Assembly: GCA_030642465.1 (NCBI GenBank)
Contig: DAOWNS010000084.1
Span: 1-7,504, forward strand
Direction: 5' to 3'
DNA from: Candidatus Thorarchaeota archaeon
GTDB lineage: Archaea > Asgardarchaeota > Thorarchaeia > Thorarchaeales > Thorarchaeaceae
DNA: 7,504 bases
Every line of letters begins with the position of its first letter. Position 1 is the stretch's first letter. A model generated the notes under the pieces. It was not told where the DNA came from and did no database searches. It saw only the letters and a program-made list of their open reading frames with translations. Positions 1-6,209 of the stretch are shown piece after piece. The position numbers were made by a program, and so were the translations under genes.

Positions 1-453
1 AAGCACACTCGTTTCAACTGGATACTCTTCGAATCCTATGTCCTCTAGTAGCTTGGCGCGCTCGATTGCTCCTGAAATCAGGTCATAAGCTATTTCGTAG
101 GCTTTCTCAGGTTCGTCTCCATGAACCCATGTGTTGTGCTCTCTGAGGTTCGCCTGTGCAAGTCTGAACCTATTGAGCCCCTTCTCCTCCAAAATGTCCC
201 TAAATAGTTCCTCATGAAGCTTCGGCGTACACGATGCTACTACAACACCTGTGAGGTTCTGTTCCTCGATGGTGTCTGCAATTCGGGTCTGCCCCTCTTT
301 TGAGCACGTGAACATATTCCAAGTCGACAGAGCAACGCCCGGGTAATCATCAAACTCTTTGGAGAGCCTATCAACATCAATAACTCCACCAATGTTGGTT
401 CCGCAGCTACAAACAAATACACCAATGCGCTCTTCGGTTTTCTTCTTAGGCAT
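1..453 (-). CDS. hdrA: HdrA-type protein, N-terminal domain (partial, runs off the left edge)
   Basis: The frame is open for 151 codons from an ATG at 453-451 to the window edge. The translation begins MPKKKTEERIGVFVCSCGTN, the typical HdrA opening with a CxCGxN motif (Cys15, Cys17). It continues with FTCSKEGQ (Cys50), VVASCTPKLHEELF (about 71-84) and ANLREHNTWVH (about 101-111), all characteristic of the HdrA N-terminal domain. The FAD-binding domain should start just beyond the window, so whether the protein is full-length is unknown. HdrA is the FAD- and Fe-S-containing subunit that distributes electrons in heterodisulfide reductase complexes in the cytoplasm. The start is fixed by a GGAGGTG Shine-Dalgarno at 467-461, seven bases upstream, and by the preceding gene's stop, which lies one base before the ATG. 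It is the third HdrA-type gene of this operon. Family assignment is secure; the partners and substrate are inferred. Confidence 0.92.
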   Translation of the reverse strand, partial: MPKKKTEERIGVFVCSCGTNIGGVIDVDRLSKEFDDYPGVALSTWNMFTCSKEGQTRIADTIEEQNLTGVVVASCTPKLHEELFRDILEEKGLNRFRLAQANLREHNTWVHGDEPEKAYEIAYDLISGAIERAKLLEDIGFEEYPVETSVL

Positions 454-454
454 T

Positions 455-1369
455 CTACCGCACCTCCAGCTTTCCTCGAATTGGACTAGGCCCTAGATTC
501 TGGATTTTCTCAGTGAACTCCTTCACGATGTCAGCGAATTTTATGCCCATGGCCGCGGATGCAGAGTCAATATGAATCCTGCCGCCCATGCCAATCTCCT
601 CAAGAACATCCATCCAGAACTTTACGAAATCGTACTGCATGAAATTGCCGGCTTTTGGACTATCTCCGCCATAATGACACTCTGAGAGGAGACAACCTGT
701 CAACAAGACACCATCGACTCCGTTCTCCAAAGCAGTCATGATGTGCATGGGCTCAACTGCGCCAAGACATGGTATTCTAATGGTTCTGATGTTCGTAGGA
801 TAGTGCAAGTGCATAAGGCCCGCTAAATCGGCCGCTGCATGCGAGCATTCCCAACACACAAAGCAAAGTATGAATGGTTCCCAGTCCTTGCTCACGGTGA
901 TTGGTGGAGGGGATTTCACCTCACCTATAATCTCGGGTAGCTTGTACGTCTTCTCCAACGTAAGGCAATCCTCAAGACAGGCCTCAATGCATTTGTTGCA
1001 GGCAATGCAACGATCTGCAGACCAGGCAATAGAACCGTACCCAGGAAGTCCATCAGGAACCGAGATGGCCATCACATCACCTTCTTGCTTAAGTCCTTGC
1101 AGTAGGGTTACGAGAGATTCACGATTCTTGGACCTGAAACCGTCGTGTGGAATTGTCGCCGTCAAGTAATCGGGAAGATTCATTGTTGGATCCAAGTCCA
1201 ATGCGGCAGGTTCGCAGGCTAGGATACACTTCTTGCAGGCGCTACACGTCTGTGCACTGTATTCGATGGTTCCAAAGCCTTCAACCTTCTCCGGCACTAC
1301 AACATCATTCTCAGGTGTCTTTACGGCGATGTTCCGGATCTTCTGGATGAGCTGGTCACGTTTATCCAC
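455..1369 (-). CDS. Ferredoxin-MvhD protein (duplicated [4Fe-4S] motif plus MvhD/FlpD [2Fe-2S] domain)
   Basis: This 304-residue protein has two single [4Fe-4S] motifs followed by an MvhD/FlpD-type hydrogenase iron-sulfur (delta) domain. The first motif is C42-x2-C45-x2-C48-x3-C52 and the second is C121-x2-C124-x2-C127-x3-C131. They lie in two copies of a similar segment of about 38 residues (31-68 and 110-147). The MvhD part, about 165-290, shows CFVCWEC (Cys169, 172, 175), ADLAG, IPCLG (Cys201) and TGCLLSECHYGGD (Cys226, 231), followed by GN at 241-242. In methanogens MvhD carries a [2Fe-2S] cluster that passes electrons from hydrogenase to HdrA. No hydrogenase gene is seen here, so the electron source is unknown. 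The start is GTG at 1369, with GGAGGTG seven bases upstream, and overlaps the preceding gene by 8 bp (GTGGATAA). The second ferredoxin motif has Leu instead of the usual Pro after its last cysteine. Expected to be a soluble subunit of the Hdr complex. Confidence 0.85.
   Translation of the reverse strand: MDKRDQLIQKIRNIAVKTPENDVVVPEKVEGFGTIEYSAQTCSACKKCILACEPAALDLDPTMNLPDYLTATIPHDGFRSKNRESLVTLLQGLKQEGDVMAISVPDGLPGYGSIAWSADRCIACNKCIEACLEDCLTLEKTYKLPEIIGEVKSPPPITVSKDWEPFILCFVCWECSHAAADLAGLMHLHYPTNIRTIRIPCLGAVEPMHIMTALENGVDGVLLTGCLLSECHYGGDSPKAGNFMQYDFVKFWMDVLEEIGMGGRIHIDSASAAMGIKFADIVKEFTEKIQNLGPSPIRGKLEVR
461..467 (-). promoter_or_regulatory. Shine-Dalgarno sequence for the partial HdrA gene
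   Basis: The minus strand reads GGAGGTG seven bases before the ATG at 453. It lies inside the end of the upstream coding region and settles the start of a gene whose 3' end is outside the window. Confidence 0.8.
929..1042 (-). repeat. Internal protein repeat, copy 2 (ferredoxin motif)
   Basis: Residues 110-147 of the ferredoxin-MvhD protein. This segment matches residues 31-68 at an offset of 79 residues. Shared pattern: G-aromatic-G-[ST]-I-x-[YW]-S-A, then CxACxKCIxAC, then L-x-L and finally LP-[DE]. I count about 18 identities over 38 positions by eye. This copy lacks the Pro after the fourth cysteine and has an extra Cys135. Confidence 0.75.
1166..1279 (-). repeat. Internal protein repeat, copy 1 (ferredoxin motif)
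   Basis: Residues 31-68 of the ferredoxin-MvhD protein, the partner of residues 110-147. It carries the [4Fe-4S] motif CSACKKCILACEP. The similarity extends on both sides of the cysteine motif, so it indicates a duplicated unit rather than two unrelated ferredoxin motifs. Confidence 0.75.
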
Positions 1370-3326
1370 GGTGTGCCACCTCCTCCTGCATCTTGTTAGG
1401 TAACGCTGCGATCATATACGTGGCCCTGACTCGTTCGGGGTCTTGGCCTATGCTTCGCAGCATATCCTGAGTGAATTTGACGACAAGCTCCGCCATATGA
1501 TCTCCCGTTTGATGATGACAGCCGCCAGGTGGACAATGTGCAACAACAATGCGATCAGCCCCCACCGCCAGTCCTTTCAGAATTTCTATTGGAGAAACCA
1601 TTCCCGCGCACGGGAACTGAATCACGTAGGTTCCGGTAGGATAGCCCTTTCCTGTGAAACCTGCAAGGTCTATCGATGCGTTTGCGCACTCACTACATGC
1701 GTATACAAATGTGAAGGGTTTCGTGCCCTCCATCTTTTTGTGGTTCTCCGCAAGAGCCTCGAGTCTAGCAAACCACGACTCCTTGCTATGAGATTGGAAC
1801 TCAATAGCCCGCGTGGGACAAGCCGAAACACAGATGCCACAAAACTCGCAATGCTGAGAAATGTGTGTTACCTTGCCATCCACAAGTCTTAGTGCGTCAT
1901 TCGGACATGCCTCAATGCACGCCTCACACACATCACATTGTTCCTCGTCAATGATTGGAATCCAGCCTTTGCGCCGAGTGGAAGCTCGAATGTCCTTGAA
2001 TACTTCCAGAACCGCATTCCCAGCGGATGCTATCGCATCATCAATGCTCATTGGCATCTTGCCATTACCAGCAATGTAGATTCCTTTCTTGGACGTTTGA
2101 ACGGGCTTGTTCTTCGAGTACCGAGTCGTTATGAAACCATCTTCGTCCAGACTCAATCCCGCTATTCTAGCGAGCTCGGCCGTATCGCCTCTCGGTCGAG
2201 TCATAGTTTGAAGTACTACTAGGTCAACAGTAAACTCTCTAATCTTCGACTCCAGCGTATTCTCCAACCGACAGACCATTCCTTCCTTGGTATCTTTGAT
2301 TTTCTCCAAAGCACCTCTGACAAAGATGACACCAGATTTTCGAGCGGCTCGGTATATGTTCTCATCTTCTGTTCTTATGTTTGAATGCGCCACAATGACA
2401 GTGTTGCCGTTCTTCGCGGCTTCGGTGACAACTCGAAGAAGATAGCCACCCTCAACAGCACTGAGATGATGAGTTGGGTCAACTGCTACCAATACTGTCC
2501 GCACATCCTTTGGTTCTTGCTTTTCAAGGAGGGTGGCAAAATCCCCGAGGAGTATCGTTCGATCGGACTTACCGTAAAGCAATTTCTTAGCCATGGGCGG
2601 CGGCTTCTGTTCAACATTGGTCGCAATAACAATCGAACCACAATCAATGGTCGATATTTTACCATCTTGACATGCAAGAGATACGCCATACTTCCCAGAT
2701 CGACCGTCGAGCCCGGTTATGGTGCAGCATATCGTCGTCGCGGATGCGGTGGCAGACACCAGCTCCTTCACCATTTTCGTGAGGGTTTCCTTATCAGCCA
2801 TGAATTGGCCGGCTTCAACATAGCTTGCATCATCCCACGGGCAAGGCTCAAGAATCGTTACGTCAATGCCCAGATTCAGAAGGTCCGCAGCTACTTTCAA
2901 GCCGCACATGCCTCCACCGATAATTAGGACTTCCTTCTCCATATGGTTCTCCACTACTGTTGGAGGTTCCATATGGTCGACTCTGATTGCAGCATCACGC
3001 AATAGCACCGTAGCCTTGTTTGAAGCGCCCTTCAAGTCGTCAGAGTGAACCCATGCCACATGCTCTCTCAACGGTACAAAGGAAACAGACTCGGTCTTCA
3101 GTTTCTCAGACATGGGAATGCCAATAATCTGCGATGTGCAGGCTCCAATGACTACGCTGTCCTCATTGGAAACTTCTGATTCCAAAAAGGCAAGTCCTTC
3201 CTTAAGACAGAGTGCGTCGTGAATCTGAACACTATCGAAGACGCCCTTCAGCTCCTTCTCAATGCGCGGAAAGTCTAGCTTCTTATCAAGTGTCTTATTG
3301 CAGGTACACAGAAACAGCTTCTTCAT
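1362..3326 (-). CDS. HdrA-MvhD fusion flavoprotein (QmoB-like architecture)
   Basis: This 654-residue protein combines several modules. Residues 1-115 are an HdrA-type N-terminal domain with CTCNKTLD (Cys7, Cys9), IGACTSQ (61-66) and LREHVAWVH (86-94). Residues 131-445 are a FAD/NAD(P)-binding fold with VLIIGGGMCGLK (133-144), VIATN (233-237) and IYIAGNGKMPMSIDDAIASA (416-435). Two [4Fe-4S] motifs follow (Cys464/467/470/474 and 493/496/499/503). The C-terminal MvhD/FlpD domain spans about 538-625, with CSEC (544, 547), PCAG (573) and HCPPGGCHHQTGD (598, 603). Compared with canonical HdrA it lacks the ferredoxin insert in the FAD domain and the CAGSRD...YCS..CC motif, whose place is taken by VAVDPTHH (280-287). 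It abuts the short HdrA gene upstream (TAGATG) and overlaps the next gene by 8 bp. By analogy with QmoB it may pair with the short HdrA to feed electrons to HdrBC. The domain calls are firm; the physiological role is inferred. Confidence 0.87.
   Translation of the reverse strand: MKKLFLCTCNKTLDKKLDFPRIEKELKGVFDSVQIHDALCLKEGLAFLESEVSNEDSVVIGACTSQIIGIPMSEKLKTESVSFVPLREHVAWVHSDDLKGASNKATVLLRDAAIRVDHMEPPTVVENHMEKEVLIIGGGMCGLKVAADLLNLGIDVTILEPCPWDDASYVEAGQFMADKETLTKMVKELVSATASATTICCTITGLDGRSGKYGVSLACQDGKISTIDCGSIVIATNVEQKPPPMAKKLLYGKSDRTILLGDFATLLEKQEPKDVRTVLVAVDPTHHLSAVEGGYLLRVVTEAAKNGNTVIVAHSNIRTEDENIYRAARKSGVIFVRGALEKIKDTKEGMVCRLENTLESKIREFTVDLVVLQTMTRPRGDTAELARIAGLSLDEDGFITTRYSKNKPVQTSKKGIYIAGNGKMPMSIDDAIASAGNAVLEVFKDIRASTRRKGWIPIIDEEQCDVCEACIEACPNDALRLVDGKVTHISQHCEFCGICVSACPTRAIEFQSHSKESWFARLEALAENHKKMEGTKPFTFVYACSECANASIDLAGFTGKGYPTGTYVIQFPCAGMVSPIEILKGLAVGADRIVVAHCPPGGCHHQTGDHMAELVVKFTQDMLRSIGQDPERVRATYMIAALPNKMQEEVAHRG
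1377..1383 (-). promoter_or_regulatory. Shine-Dalgarno sequence deciding the GTG start of the ferredoxin-MvhD gene
   Basis: The minus strand reads GGAGGTG seven bases before the GTG at 1369. The sequence and spacing match those at the downstream HdrA gene, which supports a GTG start in the overlap rather than a later ATG. Confidence 0.8.
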
Positions 3327-4592
3327 CTAACGACCACCCTCCAAGTCAGCATACACTCTCAATGCAATAGCATTCGCCTCAGCAATACTAGTTGGTATAT
3401 CCTCAGGACCTGTGGCTGTGCCACATGCATAGACACGTCCTTCTTTGATCACTCTTGACGCAAACCCGTATTCACCGAGGAAATCGGCTAATACCTCACT
3501 CTGACTGGCAAGTGGAGATAATGGGGATGCTAGGACCACTAGGTCTGATTCAATCTCCATCCGTTGCTGAGTCTGTGTATCTTCGACGATTGCAGTGGGC
3601 TTGCCGTCCCTGACAATAACCTTGTCAGGCTTCCCTCTAAGGAACTTCACACCCTTCTTCCTTGCGAGGTCCAGATAATGGTTGCTTGCTTTCTGAACGC
3701 GCAGATCCATGTAACATATTGTCACATCAATCTCCTTGTCCCTCAGCATATTCGCATGCTTCAGGGAGTACGTACAACAAGCTTGGGAACAGTACTCGGT
3801 TGCTTCCAAATCCCTGCTGCCCGCGCATAAGACCATCGTCACCTTTGCCGCATCATCTCCGGATGATGTGATTACTTGACCATTCGTATCACCGGCGGGA
3901 TCAATCAGTCTTGCTAATTCTCTCTGGGTGATTATATCATCAGATTCGCTGTATGCATAACCGGCCAAATTGAGAGGTATCTTCTCCTCAACGCCCGTCG
4001 CCAAAATCAGCGCATCAGCTTTGATTGTACGCGTCTTAGCTTTATCTTCAAGATCAATCGCATCGACTCCACAGACTTCAACGCACTTGCCACACTGGGT
4101 GCAGTGGTCCATGTCAATAAGCGGAGCGAGTGGAACACCTTGAGATATCGGTCGATAGATTGCTTTTCTAGTACCGCCTCGAATTGCGTATTCATCCGGG
4201 ATTTCAACATCGCATACATTGATGCATTCAAGGCATACAACACATCGGTCAAGAAGAACGTAGCGCGGATGCGATTTAATAGAAACAGAGATCTTTCCAT
4301 CTGCTTCGGTTATCGACTTTATCTCCGTCTGAGTGTATAGCTTTAGATTCTTTTTCGATGTCAGTAGACTTCTATACTGACACCGTCGATGATGCCCATC
4401 GAACAGCTCTTCACAGGCATCTAGACAAAGAGCACAGTCGCCTGTGGGGAAGACACGCCCCAAGTGTGTAGCAAGACCGCCGATAATAGACTCCTTTTCA
4501 ATCAGATGAACGGTAACACCCAAGTCAGTAAGCTGCTGAGTGACTTGAATACCAGCTAAACCAGCTCCGATAACAACAACAGTTTTTGTCAT
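3327..4592 (-). CDS. hdrA: Short HdrA-like FAD/[4Fe-4S] flavoprotein (no N- or C-terminal extra domains)
   Basis: This 421-residue protein is the HdrA flavin core. It starts directly with the dinucleotide-binding motif VVVIGAGLAG (5-14). Then come IIGGLATHLGRVFPTGDCALC (37-56; Cys53, 56 and also Cys60, 71), a two-cluster ferredoxin insert (Cys117/120/123/127 and 164/167/170/174) with RKAIYRP and QGVP between, and ILATG (196-200). Next are LCAGSRD (255-261) with YCSQACC (267-273), YMDLR (294-298), GVKFLRG (314-320) and the C-terminal flavin motif YACGTATGPEDIPTSIAEA (388-406). These are hallmark HdrA motifs. It lacks the usual HdrA N-terminal domain and the C-terminal ferredoxin, features that the next gene does carry. 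Start ATG 4592 has GGAGGTG eight bases upstream and directly follows the hdrB stop (TAGATG). It is likely the flavin site of an Hdr complex, possibly bifurcating. QmoA is a structural parallel, but the intact ferredoxin insert is more HdrA-like. Confidence 0.9.
   Translation of the reverse strand: MTKTVVVIGAGLAGIQVTQQLTDLGVTVHLIEKESIIGGLATHLGRVFPTGDCALCLDACEELFDGHHRRCQYRSLLTSKKNLKLYTQTEIKSITEADGKISVSIKSHPRYVLLDRCVVCLECINVCDVEIPDEYAIRGGTRKAIYRPISQGVPLAPLIDMDHCTQCGKCVEVCGVDAIDLEDKAKTRTIKADALILATGVEEKIPLNLAGYAYSESDDIITQRELARLIDPAGDTNGQVITSSGDDAAKVTMVLCAGSRDLEATEYCSQACCTYSLKHANMLRDKEIDVTICYMDLRVQKASNHYLDLARKKGVKFLRGKPDKVIVRDGKPTAIVEDTQTQQRMEIESDLVVLASPLSPLASQSEVLADFLGEYGFASRVIKEGRVYACGTATGPEDIPTSIAEANAIALRVYADLEGGR
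3337..3342 (-). promoter_or_regulatory. Shine-Dalgarno sequence for the HdrA-MvhD fusion gene
   Basis: The minus strand reads GGAGGG ten bases before the ATG at 3326, inside the last codons of the upstream gene. It is a little weaker and further away than the GGAGGTG sites of the other genes in the operon. Confidence 0.65.
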
Positions 4593-5495
4593 CTATGCGG
4601 CACCTCCGATTTTCTCAAGCAGCGGCCCTATTTTGACACGATGATACCGTCTCGCATTAGATATGACCATGTCCTTCATGCCCATCGATATGGCCAGTAA
4701 CTCACCCAGATACAGCACAGGGATGCTATACTCCGGATCGAATTTTGCCGTTGCCTTTTTCTGCTGCGTTTCCAGCTGCGTGTAACACGTCGGGCAAACC
4801 ACTATGATGGCATCCGCACCTGATGCTCGGATTTTCTCGATTCTGTCCGCTGTGAGTGTGAAGGCTTTGTCTGCATCTGAGGGCATAATCGGTGCCCCAC
4901 AGCAAGACATCTTGTCTTCGAAGTCCGCCACCTCGGCGCCTGTGACTTCTATTATATCATCCATCCACTTTGGTTGCTCAGCATCGTCCATGTGAGTTGC
5001 CTCTAGCGGCCTCACAAGATGGCATCCATAGTGGGGTGCAAACTTTAATCCTTTGAGTGGATGAGTAATTTCCTTCTTTATTCGTTCCAGCCCAACGTCC
5101 CCATGAAGAACATGAAGGATATTCTTAACAATTAAGTTTCCAGTCACCTTCAGTCCGACCGTTTTTAGACGCTCATTGATTCTGCTCTTTAGATTTTCGT
5201 CTTCCTGAACCATGTGATTAGCAACAGCCAAAGTATGGAAACAACCACTGCAAAGAGAAAGAGTTTCCAATCCAGTAGTTTCGCTAACAGCAACATTTCT
5301 GGCGGCGAGCGTTACCCAAGCCTCAAAATCGACTCCTGTGAACGTTGTGGGTTCTGGACAACAAGCGTGTCCCGGGTTCGCCTCCAACTCTATATCGAAC
5401 TTTTTCAGCACTGCTCGTGCAGCCAACTCGAAATGCGGAAGCCTAAACGGAATCATGCAGCCGGGGAAGTAAGTGTAAGTCTTCACCTTACTCAT
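4593..5495 (-). CDS. hdrB: Heterodisulfide reductase subunit B (two non-cubane clusters)
   Basis: From the ATG at 5495 this is a 300-residue HdrB. It has both CCG-type repeats with all ten expected cysteines. Repeat one has FPGC (Cys13), HACCPEP (Cys45, 46) and LCSGC (Cys82, 85). Repeat two has HYGCHLVRP (Cys158), SCCGAP (Cys198, 199) and CPTC (Cys234, 237). In the methanogen enzyme these ligands hold two non-cubane [4Fe-4S] clusters that cleave the CoM-S-S-CoB disulfide. Here the true disulfide is unknown. No membrane segment is visible, so it should be soluble. The frame is open 33 codons further upstream (to 5594), but the ATG at 5495 has GGAGGTG six bases ahead and gives the family's normal N-terminus (MSKVKTYTYFPGC). 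It overlaps the end of hdrC by 8 bp (ATGAGTAA). Length and motifs fit HdrB throughout. Confidence 0.94.
   Translation of the reverse strand: MSKVKTYTYFPGCMIPFRLPHFELAARAVLKKFDIELEANPGHACCPEPTTFTGVDFEAWVTLAARNVAVSETTGLETLSLCSGCFHTLAVANHMVQEDENLKSRINERLKTVGLKVTGNLIVKNILHVLHGDVGLERIKKEITHPLKGLKFAPHYGCHLVRPLEATHMDDAEQPKWMDDIIEVTGAEVADFEDKMSCCGAPIMPSDADKAFTLTADRIEKIRASGADAIIVVCPTCYTQLETQQKKATAKFDPEYSIPVLYLGELLAISMGMKDMVISNARRYHRVKIGPLLEKIGGAA
4601..4607 (-). promoter_or_regulatory. Shine-Dalgarno sequence for the short HdrA-like gene
   Basis: The minus strand reads GGAGGTG eight bases before the ATG at 4592, within the last codons of hdrB. Confidence 0.8.
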
Positions 5496-6030
5496 TGCCT
5501 TCACCTCCATATACTGACTCCAATTTCTCCAACTTCTTCGCAAGCCCAATTTCCTTAAGCACACTTGCGATTTGGTCAACTGGAGGCTGGCCAAGGTCGG
5601 GGAGACCCATCTTGTTTCTGGTCTTGAGCATAGATTCGTTCACCATAATGATGCGTCCACCAGTGAGTATTCCCCTTGCTCTGTCGAGAGCTGCTTGAGG
5701 TATGTTGCCTCCTACAAGGCCTCTGACCTTCGCCAGAATAAGGAGATGCGGTATCTTGACATGCTCGGGGCATCTAACCTCGCATTGCTCGCAGGTCAAG
5801 CAAGTCCAAACTAGCTGTTCCTCAGCCAAGGACTCATCGGCAAGTAGGATCTTTTGAAGGAACAGTCGAGGATTGAATGAGTTGTCAATCGCTGCGACTG
5901 GGCAAGCGCTGGTGCATCGTCCACACTGATAGCACCTAAGCAGCGTTTCTCCTTCGGGCTGCTCCAGAACCCAGTTACGGAAAGTTAAATCGGAAGTAGA
6001 TCTACGTATGGCCATAGCGTTTTCCACCAC
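5488..6030 (-). CDS. hdrC: Heterodisulfide reductase subunit C (two [4Fe-4S] ferredoxin subunit)
   Basis: This 180-residue protein has two canonical motifs, C33-x2-C36-x2-C39-x3-C43-P (RCYQCGRCTSACP) and C77-x2-C80-x2-C83-x3-C87-P (TCLTCEQCEVRCP), in the spacing typical of HdrC. FNPRLFLQKILL between them and the MLKTRNKMGLP stretch (134-144) also fit the family. HdrC relays electrons from HdrA to the catalytic HdrB through two cubane [4Fe-4S] clusters. It is the first gene of the operon and shares its last 8 bp with hdrB. The start is uncertain. GTG at 6030 has GGAG eight bases upstream (6042-6039). ATG at 6015 (residue 6) has a GGTGG about eight bases upstream and would give 175 residues. 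Either start leaves the conserved region intact. Confidence 0.93.
   Translation of the reverse strand: MVENAMAIRRSTSDLTFRNWVLEQPEGETLLRCYQCGRCTSACPVAAIDNSFNPRLFLQKILLADESLAEEQLVWTCLTCEQCEVRCPEHVKIPHLLILAKVRGLVGGNIPQAALDRARGILTGGRIIMVNESMLKTRNKMGLPDLGQPPVDQIASVLKEIGLAKKLEKLESVYGGEGNE
5502..5508 (-). promoter_or_regulatory. Shine-Dalgarno sequence deciding the hdrB start
   Basis: The minus strand reads GGAGGTG six bases before the ATG at 5495. It selects this ATG over the non-conserved 33-residue upstream extension of the same frame, and lies within the 3' end of hdrC. Confidence 0.85.
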
Positions 6031-6070
6031 TTACTGTTCTCCAAGTATTCGCAATGAAAAATCAAAGGTG

Positions 6071-6079
6071 TATTTTAGC
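6071..6079 (-). promoter_or_regulatory. Candidate archaeal TATA box for the hdr operon
   Basis: The minus strand reads GCTAAAATA, resembling an archaeal TATA element. Initiation about 25 bases downstream would give a short leader that still contains the GGAG at 6042-6039 ahead of hdrC. Based on sequence likeness and position only. Confidence 0.35.
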
Positions 6080-6113
6080 TCACCGCTTGGTACAAAACCT
6101 GACTAAGCATTTC

Positions 6114-6130
6114 CAGGGACTTACACCCTG
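6114..6130. repeat. Short inverted repeat in the divergent promoter region
   Basis: CAGGG at 6114-6118 and CCCTG at 6126-6130 form 5-bp arms around a 7-base spacer. Its place upstream of the hdr TATA candidate would suit a regulator site, but arms this short arise easily by chance. Confidence 0.25.
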
Positions 6131-6203
6131 TAACCAACGATGATGAAAAATGATAGTGCAATGAAGAAAGGTGCTCTTTAGGGGTGGAGCGGACAGTGTG
6201 ATG

Positions 6204-6209
6204 AAGGTG
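6204..6209 (+). promoter_or_regulatory. Candidate Shine-Dalgarno deciding the TTG start at 6218
   Basis: AAGGTG lies eight bases before TTG 6218. No ATG or GTG exists in frame between the upstream stop (6179-6181) and this TTG, which favours TTG as the start. Confidence 0.5.

Noticed and set aside
240..425. A 61-codon minus-strand open frame.
   Set aside because: It is out of frame with the HdrA N-terminal domain, which runs uninterrupted from 453 to the window edge with clear family motifs.
2385..2927. A 180-codon plus-strand open frame opposite the HdrA-MvhD fusion.
   Set aside because: The minus-strand gene over the same bases has clear conserved domains. The plus-strand product has no recognisable motif and is a shadow.
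5496..5594. A 33-residue N-terminal extension of hdrB, since the frame stays open up to 5594.
   Set aside because: It lies entirely inside hdrC, has no HdrB-like sequence, and the ATG at 5495 has a perfect GGAGGTG six bases upstream.
1..6030. Selenocysteine (in-frame UGA) in the Hdr or MvhD proteins, known in some relatives.
   Set aside because: All cluster-ligand positions I checked are ordinary cysteine codons and no coding frame is interrupted by an in-frame UGA.
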